NCBI GenBank assembly: GCA_021844725.1
Contig: JAKBSX010000157.1
Span: 1-6,761, forward strand
Direction of reading: 5' to 3'
From: Actinomycetes bacterium
GTDB lineage: Bacteria; Actinomycetota; Acidimicrobiia; Acidimicrobiales; Acidimicrobiaceae
DNA: 6,761 nt
The notes under the pieces were generated by a model, which saw nothing but the letters and a program-made list of their open reading frames with translations, was not told the origin of the DNA and made no database searches. Shown piece after piece: positions 1 to 5,797 of this stretch. Made by a program: the position numbers and the translations under genes. Each line of letters opens with the position of its first letter. The first letter of the stretch is position 1.

Positions 1-283
1 TTCTACCAGTTTTGAGGTTCTAGTCAAAGAAAAGACCATGCTTCGCCTTGGTGATGTGGTTTCTCGATTGGGCTATATCGACCAGGAACATTTGGAGTCG
101 ATAATCAAGATCATCCGCTCTTATCGGGCTTTGTCGGAATTCGTCGGGGCGAGCGAGATGGTGGCACTGGCGACTTCAGCGTTTCGTGATGCCGATAATT
201 CTTCTGACGTGGTAGACCTGGTAGATGCAACTCAGACATGTATAATTACACTTTCCACTGAATGGCTTCGAGACCCGTATTAA
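1..283 (+). pseudogene. Ppx/GppA exopolyphosphatase, N-terminal fragment (5' end outside window, early stop)
   Basis: The frame is open from base 2 and ends at TAA 281-283, giving about 93 visible residues. Ppx/GppA phosphatases of the ASKHA fold remove terminal phosphate from polyphosphate or hydrolyse pppGpp. Seen here: SFEVLVKEKTMLRLGDVV, a helical stretch, then ATSAFRDADN, the conserved ATSA-x-RDA-x-N segment of the first subdomain. From family knowledge about 25 residues with the first phosphate loop (DxGSNS-like) should lie upstream of the window. Homology fades around STEWLRDPY, where an SGEEEARLIY-like segment is expected, and then the frame stops. The second phosphate motif (DxGGGS) and the rest of a usually 300-residue or longer protein are absent. 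Any product could hardly be an active phosphatase. The ATG at 38 is internal to the homology, so it is not the true start. The fragment faces the ppk operon tail to tail. A short intact protein of unknown role is possible but less likely. Confidence 0.65.
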
Positions 284-343
284 TTATTGACGCAGCCTTG
301 GACACGGTTGCCCTGGCTAAGCTCTGAGAGGTATAAGGAATTC

Positions 344-1426
344 TCAATCACCGGCCTCAGAACCAGTGAAAGCCTCATTTATCAAATCCCCTAATACCGA
401 AGTAAATGCCAATGTAGACCCTTCCTCATCTTTAACTTTACGTTCCAGTTCCAAAAAAGGCGTGAGACGGATGCCATACTTGGCATCATTTGCCTGTTCA
501 ACGGATTCATTTTGGACCCCATCAATCCTAAGCCATTGGCAATAGTGGTATAAGGCAGCATAAAACCTGTCCAGCAATTCGGGGAGAACAAAACGATCTA
601 ACTTTGGTGGCTTTAACAGCTCGCAAATCAGGAGATCGGCCAACTTCAGTCTCCACCTAGAGCGGGACTGCTCAAACATTAACGCTGAGAAAGCCTGCAC
701 AACCTCGGAAGGCGACTTGTAATCCCCCAGAACAAAACATGCCGCATTTATCATCTGTTGAACAACGTCTGGATGGTGACGACTAATAGTGTCATTCAGC
801 TTCTTTGCCGGCATGTTCTGCAACAAAACCCGCTCCAACTTGGAAGAGATCGGTGATAATTCCGCCCCATGATCCCTGAGTAAGGACACTACCCTTTCTG
901 CTTCCTGCCCTGAGGCCGGATCGGCCAGTTCAACCTCAATTTCCCTGAAAATCAAATCGCCATCGTCACTTGAGCGCACGGTTACCACATCATCATCGAT
1001 CTGAAAAAGCTTTGATCCAGATGAACCATTGAAGCTGACTGTAGTCCTTTGGGCCTCGAGGATTGCAATTGGACTGAGTGATAGATCCTTTCCAAAAAGC
1101 TTCAAAACCTTTTCAAATTCGCTAGGGATCGAAGCATAGCTTCCAGTGGATTCATACTCGTATCTCGAGACTACCGAAGTTCTCTGAGGAGTTGAGAACT
1201 TGATTGCCCAGATCCCTTTTCCTAGAGGACTTTTGTTTTCGAGACGCCCCCTAAACCGAAGAGCGACACCGCAACTCAAAAGATCGAAATTGCTGCTGTC
1301 CAAATAAACCGTGCTGGTGCGTTTTACGGGTTCGATATCGAGCGCTAAACCTAAATCCACTAGAGCTTGCTTAGGCAGGATAAAACTCAATGGAGCCACC
1401 AGCTTTGTCTCTACTTCCAGATTCAC
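344..1426 (-). CDS. CYTH-domain (triphosphate tunnel) protein with atypical C-terminal helical domain
   Basis: 360 aa with a GTG start at 1426-1424 overlapping the ppk stop (GTGA). Little Shine-Dalgarno is visible, so translation is probably coupled to ppk. Residues 1-205 form a CYTH domain: the ExExK signature is EVETK at residues 4-8, with basic tunnel residues in LRFRGR (56-61), K76 in AIKF and R127 in QRTT. DDD sits at 144-146, the acidic strand FREIEVEL at 160-167, and SSKLERVL at 194-201. CYTH proteins bind or cleave triphosphate-type substrates with a divalent metal in a beta tunnel; tripolyphosphate or polyphosphate is the likely ligand given ppk next door. In bacteria such domains are often fused to a CHAD domain. 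Residues 206-360 look helical but lack the CHAD signature VHxxRVxxRRLR and are shorter than a full CHAD domain. Their role is not recognised; a diverged CHAD-like bundle is possible. Enzyme activity is inferred, not shown. Confidence 0.88.
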   Translation of the reverse strand: MNLEVETKLVAPLSFILPKQALVDLGLALDIEPVKRTSTVYLDSSNFDLLSCGVALRFRGRLENKSPLGKGIWAIKFSTPQRTSVVSRYEYESTGSYASIPSEFEKVLKLFGKDLSLSPIAILEAQRTTVSFNGSSGSKLFQIDDDVVTVRSSDDGDLIFREIEVELADPASGQEAERVVSLLRDHGAELSPISSKLERVLLQNMPAKKLNDTISRHHPDVVQQMINAACFVLGDYKSPSEVVQAFSALMFEQSRSRWRLKLADLLICELLKPPKLDRFVLPELLDRFYAALYHYCQWLRIDGVQNESVEQANDAKYGIRLTPFLELERKVKDEEGSTLAFTSVLGDLINEAFTGSEAGD

Positions 1427-3567
1427 TTTTCAATACCGCTGCGAATAGAAAATGTCGAAAAAAAGCGGGACCGCCGTGAAGGCCTGCGAAGTGGAATCGC
1501 GCTTTGATCGGCCAACCTTTGAAGTTGATTCTGAGCATCGATCTTTTTTGTGGTGGCAATCTTTTGCCAATCGCCATCAGAGTCCAATTCCCAGGAAGAA
1601 CAGTCGTCAGCCAGGTCAAGTCTAACGACCTCAAGGACCCTCTCTCGGAGCTCGTGATCCTCAATGGGAAATATTGCCTCTATCCTACGATCGAGATTTC
1701 GTTGCATCAGATCAGCTGAACCGACAAACACCTTTACTGGTGACGATTCGTCATTACCGAATACAAATATCCTGGAATGTTCCAAAAACTTTGAAACAAT
1801 TGATTTGACAGATATGTTTTCAGACAGTCCAGCCACCCCTGGTCTCAGGCTGCAAATACTTCGGACAATAAGATCAACCTTTGCACCCCGAATTGACGCA
1901 TCGTAAAGGGCATCGATTATCTCAGGATCAACCAATCCGTTCACCTTGAGCGCAATATATCCACCTTCACCGAGAGATGCCTGTTCTTCGATCAGCGAAA
2001 GGATTTTCCCTCGGAGCCTTCCGGGAGCTAGCACCAGCTTACGATAATCAATACGCTTGGAAAACCCGGTTAAAAGGTTGAACACCTCGGATAAGTCTGA
2101 CCCTACCTCTTCGTTGGTGGTGAAAAGACCAATATCCTCATATGACCGTGCGGTACCGGAATTATAATTACCAGTTCCAAGATGGCAATAGCGCAATGTC
2201 GATCCATCCGGCTCAAGCCGTACCACCAAAACAGCTTTAAGATGAGTCTTTAGACCAGCCAGTCCGTAAACAACATGAACGCCGGCTTCCTCTAGAGCCC
2301 TAGCCCAGGCTATGTTTGCTTTCTCATCAAAGCGGGCTTTAACCTCAACCAATACAGCAACCTGTTTGCCGGATTCAGCAGCTTTGATTAATGAAGCCAC
2401 TATCCGAGAGTCCCCAGATGTGCGGTACAACGTCTGTTTAATAGCCAATACGTCCGGATCCGCAGCGGCGTGTTCTATGAATCTCTCCACAGTGGCTGAG
2501 AAAGATTCGTAGGGGTGATGCACTAAAATATCACCGCCCCGTAGCATCGCAAAAAACTCGCCAGGTTCTGCATCTGCATCAGCAAATACCTGAGGCGTCA
2601 CCGGTATCCAGTCAGGATCATGAAGACCAGGGCGCTCAAGGGCATAAATTCCCCAAAATCCGCTCAAATCCAATGGATGATCACAGCAGTAGATATCATC
2701 TGGGTGAAGCCTTAATTCCTTAAGAAGTAGATTGGCAACGTCGGGATCGGGTACTCCATAAAAATCAAGCTTTACTGCACGCCCAAATCTCCTTCGGCGG
2801 AGTTCCATCTCCACAAAGGCCAGAAGATCATCTGCCTCCTCTTCCTCAAGGGTGAGATCAGCATTGCGGCTTACCCTAAAAACATAGATGTCTCCGATTT
2901 CCATCTCCGGGAAAAGCTGAGAAAGATGGGCCGAGATTACCTGCTCCAACAGAATGAATCTGGATCCACCAGGCAATTTGATGAACCTTGGCAGTGTGGC
3001 TGGAACCTTGATTCGGGCAAATCGAGAAATTTCACTGAGAGGATCGATAACCCTGACCAACAAGTTTAGAGACAGGTTGGATATATAGGGAAACGGATGG
3101 GTTGGATCAACTGAAAGCGGAGTCAGAACCGGGAATATCGTACGAAGAAACAGCTGATGAACAAATTCTAATTCATCCTTGTCCAGATCATTATATTCAA
3201 GAATGTGGATACCGCTTTGGGACAGACCCGGGACTATCCCCTTGTTGTATATCTCATCGATCCGCTCGATGAGCATAGACATTTTAGCCCTAATAGCCTT
3301 GAGCTGGTCCCGTGACGAAAGTCCATCTGGAGTAAGAGATCTGACGCCGGCAGCCAACTGATCCTTCAGTCCAGCAACCCGAACTTGAAAAAATTCATCA
3401 ATCCCGCTTGAAATTATCGCGAGAAATTTAGCTCGCTCAAGTAAGGGAATAGAGTCATCGCCAGCTAAATCCGCAATTCTAAAGGCGAAATCTATCCAAG
3501 AAAGCTCACGATTTATAAATCGGTGGCTTCCAAACTCTTCTATTTCGCGTTGTGAGATGAATCCCAT
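1423..3567 (-). CDS. ppk: polyphosphate kinase 1
   Basis: 714 aa, ATG start at 3567-3565. Ppk1 reversibly polymerises the gamma-phosphate of ATP into inorganic polyphosphate through a phosphohistidine. Seen: the N-terminal domain RFINRELSWIDF (16-27), SSGIDEFFQVRVAGL (53-67), and FPVLTPLSVDPTHPFPYISN (145-164). The catalytic half starts at HHPYESF (350-356). GLKTH (438-442) holds H442, equivalent to the phosphorylated His435 of E. coli Ppk, followed by HLGTGNYN (462-469). LEHSRIFVF (595-603) holds H597, equivalent to the second essential histidine (His592). ARFDEKANI (411-419), SADLMQRNLDRRIE (617-630) and the other landmarks are intact, so the enzyme should be active. After about residue 655 there is a tail of some 60 residues beyond the conserved core, with WELDSDGDW and a basic stretch RRPSRRSRF (694-702). 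It is first in a two-gene operon with the CYTH gene. The AGG 5 nt before ATG is only a weak ribosome binding site. Confidence 0.97.
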   Translation of the reverse strand: MGFISQREIEEFGSHRFINRELSWIDFAFRIADLAGDDSIPLLERAKFLAIISSGIDEFFQVRVAGLKDQLAAGVRSLTPDGLSSRDQLKAIRAKMSMLIERIDEIYNKGIVPGLSQSGIHILEYNDLDKDELEFVHQLFLRTIFPVLTPLSVDPTHPFPYISNLSLNLLVRVIDPLSEISRFARIKVPATLPRFIKLPGGSRFILLEQVISAHLSQLFPEMEIGDIYVFRVSRNADLTLEEEEADDLLAFVEMELRRRRFGRAVKLDFYGVPDPDVANLLLKELRLHPDDIYCCDHPLDLSGFWGIYALERPGLHDPDWIPVTPQVFADADAEPGEFFAMLRGGDILVHHPYESFSATVERFIEHAAADPDVLAIKQTLYRTSGDSRIVASLIKAAESGKQVAVLVEVKARFDEKANIAWARALEEAGVHVVYGLAGLKTHLKAVLVVRLEPDGSTLRYCHLGTGNYNSGTARSYEDIGLFTTNEEVGSDLSEVFNLLTGFSKRIDYRKLVLAPGRLRGKILSLIEEQASLGEGGYIALKVNGLVDPEIIDALYDASIRGAKVDLIVRSICSLRPGVAGLSENISVKSIVSKFLEHSRIFVFGNDESSPVKVFVGSADLMQRNLDRRIEAIFPIEDHELRERVLEVVRLDLADDCSSWELDSDGDWQKIATTKKIDAQNQLQRLADQSAIPLRRPSRRSRFFSTFSIRSGIEK

Positions 3568-3633
3568 ATAAACCTAGGGTATTTGCTCCAGGTTCCATTG
3601 TACGCTATAACCACTGCCTAAATCCGGCTTCCC

Positions 3634-3662
3634 GTTATAATCTCCAATACCAGTGACTCCAA
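3634..3662 (-). promoter_or_regulatory. candidate ppk promoter (TTGGAG-17-TATAAC)
   Basis: Read on the minus strand, TTGGAG (3662-3657) is followed after 17 nt by TATAAC (3639-3634), 66 nt upstream of the ppk ATG. The -10 matches the sigma-70-type consensus TATAAT at 5 of 6 bases; the -35 matches TTGACA at only 3 of 6. A second possible -10, TACAAT (3602-3597), lies closer to the gene but has no good -35 at the right distance. This is a consensus match only. Confidence 0.35.
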
Positions 3663-3667
3663 AGTCA
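3654..3667. repeat. inverted repeat TGACT-CCAA-AGTCA over the candidate ppk -35
   Basis: Perfect 5-bp arms with a 4-bp spacer. The spacer and part of the left arm coincide with the proposed -35 hexamer of the ppk promoter, a position where a bound regulator would interfere with RNA polymerase. It does not resemble a PHO box direct repeat. The arms are short enough to arise by chance. Confidence 0.3.
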
Positions 3668-3868
3668 TCCAATTTCACCGCGATAACAACAAGTATGGTC
3701 TGGCGAATCCGTCGAAATATGATCTTCTTTTCTCGAGTTCTTTATTCCTCTACCCTCGGCCCTCGGCGGTTTCTCGAAATAGGTTTTTCCCAGTCACCGC
3801 TGTAATCCGCTAACTAAGTGCTCGACATGGAACAGTCCAAAAGAAAGGAAATATATCTCCGTTGTGAG

Positions 3869-3884
3869 AGGCTATTAAAGGCTA
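3869..3884 (+). repeat. 10-bp-phased direct repeat AGGCTA-TTAA-AGGCTA upstream of the SEDS gene
   Basis: Two identical 6-bp units start 10 bp apart, one helical turn, at about -54 to -39 relative to the A of the SEDS start codon, which is the predicted transcript start. An imperfect inverted copy (TAGCTTT, 3888-3894) follows. Since the adjacent promoter lacks a good -35, this is a reasonable place for an activator site. The regulator is unknown. Confidence 0.35.
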
Positions 3885-3908
3885 CCATAGCTTTAGTAAA
3901 TCACCGAC

Positions 3909-3914
3909 TATAGT
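3909..3914 (+). promoter_or_regulatory. candidate -10 box TATAGT for a leaderless SEDS transcript
   Basis: TATAGT fits the TANNNT form of actinobacterial -10 elements and ends 8 nt before the ATG at 3923, so transcription would be expected to start at or next to the start codon. There is no strong Shine-Dalgarno sequence between the box and the ATG (GAGTAACC). Leaderless mRNAs are common in actinobacteria. The sequence 17-18 nt upstream (CATAGC/CCATAG) does not resemble a -35. Confidence 0.45.
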
Positions 3915-3922
3915 GAGTAACC

Positions 3923-5263
3923 ATGAATGCCGGTGGATCAACTCTTGCTCAGACACCCGTACAGGCGGGATGGAGGAGGGTTCTACACCTAGGTTCTCCC
4001 AACAAGCGCAGAACCACCGAATTCGGACTGCTGGTGATATCGATAATCATCACCATCTCGGCATACATAATTGCATCACTTGGCCATACCGCATCAATAC
4101 CTGGAAACATCCTGCCAATACTAATTGCAATGTTGGCACTAAGTCTTGCTGCCCATATCGGAAACCGAAAGTTAGCCCCCAACGCAGATCCTGTAATTCT
4201 TCCAATCGCCTCGCTGTTAAATGGTCTTGGTTTTGTGATGATAACCAGGTTGGACTACCATCAGGCCATTTTGCAGGCAATTTGGAGTACCGTAGGAGTT
4301 GCCTTATATCTCGTCACTCTGGTGTTGGTTCGCAACTCATCGGTATTGGACCGCTACCGATACCTTTTAGCCGGTGGAGGAATTCTGTTACTGATAATGC
4401 CCCTTGTGCCGGGCATTGGAGTCAATATTAATGGAACGAGACTCTGGATACATGTAGGATCGCTAACGTTTCAGCCGGTCGAAGCTGCAAAGCTTATGCT
4501 GGCAGTCTTTTTCTCGTCATATTTTGTGGAAAAGCGAGAACTGCTGGGCCATCCATTAGCTGGCAATAAAAAATCGACCATAATTGAACCCAGAGCTCTA
4601 GGCCCCATCTTTGTGGCATGGGTGGTCTCATTACTTATAATGACGGCTGAACATGACGTCGGATTCTCGCTACTTATATTTTTACTTTTCATTATCACGA
4701 TCTGGCTGGCCACTTCGCGCAAAACATACCTCTTTCTAGGTGGAATACTGTTTGCTGTGGGTGCCGGAGTTGGCACTCTCTTATTTGCTCACGTAAAAGA
4801 GCGGCTTGTCATTTGGCTTGACCCATGGAAGTATGCCGCCAACATTGGATACCAGCTAATCCAGGGGCAATATGCGCTCGGATTTGGAGGAGTGGGTGGA
4901 ACCGGACTAGGAAGAGGTCATCCGGGAATCATACCGGTCGTATCAAGTGACTTCATCTTTGCGGCAATCGGAGAGGAAATGGGCCTCCTAGGCACCAGCG
5001 CGATTGTATTCGCATTTCTGTTGATCGTGGGTTCTGGACTTCGAATAGCGCTTCGAGCCAAAAACGACTTCTCCAAATTACTTGCCGCGTCACTGACTGC
5101 CATTATTGGCCTGCAATCATTCTTTATCATGGCTGGAATAACCAGAATTTTGCCCCTCACCGGGGTTACCCTTCCCTTCGTTGCCTACGGTGGTTCCTCC
5201 TTGGTGGCAAACTACGTATTGATTGCAATACTTATGAGAATCTCTAACGAGGGCAACTCTTAG
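3923..5263 (+). CDS. FtsW/RodA/SpoVE family (SEDS) peptidoglycan glycosyltransferase, mycobacterial RodA-like
   Basis: 446 aa polytopic membrane protein. SEDS proteins polymerise lipid II into glycan strands with a class B penicillin-binding protein, for elongation (RodA) or division (FtsW). A cytoplasmic N-terminus of about 33 residues is followed by roughly ten hydrophobic segments, beginning near 35-53, 62-80, 92-108, 118-137 and 146-162. Motifs: DPVILPIASLLNGLGFVMI (89-107) with RLD after it, NGTRLWI (170-176), FQPVEAAKL (183-191), EHDVGFSLL (243-251), GYQLIQ (309-314), SSDFIFAAIGEEMGLLG (341-357) and PLTGVTLPFVAYGGSSLVAN (411-430). D343 corresponds to the catalytic-loop aspartate needed by RodA/FtsW. 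The NGLGxVMI region and the length match the actinobacterial RodA usually found beside pbpA, pknAB and pstP, but those neighbours are not visible here. FtsW versus RodA function cannot be settled from sequence alone. It is divergent from ppk and convergent with the nuclease-domain gene. The ATG was chosen because of the promoter just upstream. Confidence 0.93.
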   Translation: MNAGGSTLAQTPVQAGWRRVLHLGSPNKRRTTEFGLLVISIIITISAYIIASLGHTASIPGNILPILIAMLALSLAAHIGNRKLAPNADPVILPIASLLNGLGFVMITRLDYHQAILQAIWSTVGVALYLVTLVLVRNSSVLDRYRYLLAGGGILLLIMPLVPGIGVNINGTRLWIHVGSLTFQPVEAAKLMLAVFFSSYFVEKRELLGHPLAGNKKSTIIEPRALGPIFVAWVVSLLIMTAEHDVGFSLLIFLLFIITIWLATSRKTYLFLGGILFAVGAGVGTLLFAHVKERLVIWLDPWKYAANIGYQLIQGQYALGFGGVGGTGLGRGHPGIIPVVSSDFIFAAIGEEMGLLGTSAIVFAFLLIVGSGLRIALRAKNDFSKLLAASLTAIIGLQSFFIMAGITRILPLTGVTLPFVAYGGSSLVANYVLIAILMRISNEGNS

Positions 5264-5290
5264 AGCACCACAAAATAAACAGCCCGTGTT

Positions 5291-5797
5291 TTACACAAAA
5301 AGCGACTCATCAACCAAAATTGGCACCGGCAGAGCCTGCCCCAATGCAACAATCACTCCATCGGAAGGTCTGCAAGGAAACATTCTCGGCCTCCCTGAGG
5401 CTCCAACCACTGTAACCTGGCCAAGGTATACTCCTCCACTCTTGCCGGTTATCTGCACCACCTCAATACTAAGATCAAATGCTGCCAGAATGTCACACAA
5501 AAGATCCCCAGTCATAGGCCGCGGAGCCCCCTTTCCCGATAGCATCCCAGCAATTATCCCAGCCTGCTCAAGAGAAATGGGAATAGAGAGCGAACGTTTT
5601 GGCGGATCCAATTCGACAAGGTAAAGGCGCCCAAACGTCTCCGGAAGAAGAACTCTAACGTCAGAAACAACCACTTGGCGCAGCATCGGAACTCTATCAG
5701 AAGGTCCCAGTAGGGTAATGTCCTCCTCAGCTGATGATTTGTCAGGGCTAAAATCCACCTCACCCGATTGCCCCAGGCCTTCGGAGGGCTCGCTCAC
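5291..5797 (-). CDS. bifunctional nuclease (BFN/DUF151) domain protein
   Basis: 168 aa, GTG start at 5797-5795 overlapping the rodA stop (GTGA), with a good GAGGA ribosome site 7 nt upstream. The DUF151/BFN domain runs from about residue 39 to the end. Seen: VVVSDVRVLLPETFGRLYLV (42-61), SLSIPISLEQAGIIAGML (69-86) matching the usual L-PI-I---EA-AIA--L pattern, APRPMTGDLLCDIL (91-104) matching PRPLTHDL, and CRPSDGVIVAL (142-152) matching the ARPSDAIALAL signature. The family is named for a plant protein with RNase and DNase activity; bacterial members are mostly uncharacterised, so nuclease activity here is only inferred. The first 38 residues are an acidic, polar, probably disordered extension. 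It lies directly behind rodA in the same transcript, so it may act with envelope growth, but no mechanism is visible. TAA stop lies 27 bp from the convergent SEDS stop. Confidence 0.85.
   Translation of the reverse strand: MSEPSEGLGQSGEVDFSPDKSSAEEDITLLGPSDRVPMLRQVVVSDVRVLLPETFGRLYLVELDPPKRSLSIPISLEQAGIIAGMLSGKGAPRPMTGDLLCDILAAFDLSIEVVQITGKSGGVYLGQVTVVGASGRPRMFPCRPSDGVIVALGQALPVPILVDESLFV

Larger units (their letters stand above)
3568..3922. other. 355-bp divergent intergenic region between ppk and the SEDS gene
   Basis: No convincing gene, tRNA or Rho-independent terminator was seen. The region separates two divergently transcribed genes, so it should carry both promoters. The left third holds a candidate ppk promoter and an inverted repeat. 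The right end holds the candidate SEDS promoter and a phased direct repeat. The middle (about 3724-3768) is pyrimidine-rich on the plus strand and contains a tandem 7-bp repeat CCCTCGG x2 (3753-3766) plus two copies of TTTCTCGA (3729-3736 and 3770-3777). A 36-codon open frame at 3695-3805 has no supporting signal. Confidence 0.7.

Noticed and set aside
280..327. Plus-strand stretch encoding LIIDAALDTVALAKL in another frame, vaguely like the second Ppx phosphate motif
   Set aside because: It sits where a frameshifted remnant might be, but it lacks the glycine-rich DxGGGS core and ends after 15 codons; chance is as likely.
284..343. 60-bp gap between the Ppx fragment and the CYTH stop, checked for a bidirectional terminator
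   Set aside because: Only a weak GAGA/TCTC pairing around 327-344; no stable hairpin.
3597..3602. TACAAT on the minus strand as an alternative ppk -10 box
   Set aside because: No acceptable -35 at 16-18 nt; the TTGGAG-17-TATAAC pair is the better candidate, although both are weak.
3695..3805. 36-codon open frame starting ATG at 3695 in the ppk/SEDS intergenic region
   Set aside because: No ribosome binding site, no recognisable motif, and composition like the surrounding non-coding sequence.
3913..4431. Long overlapping frame at the start of the SEDS gene with a GTG start at 3913
   Set aside because: Its translation is rich in Cys, His, Asn and Ser with no family resemblance, while the 3923 frame has clear SEDS motifs; it is an antiphase shadow.
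5257..5296. Small palindromes CTCT-T-AGAG and GTGT-TTT-ACAC near the convergent stops, considered as terminators
   Set aside because: Stems of only 4 bp and no proper U-tract following a stable GC stem.
5286..5624. Plus-strand frame of about 112 codons opposite the BFN gene
   Set aside because: Lies fully antisense to the BFN gene, which has clear domain motifs and a ribosome site; no independent support.
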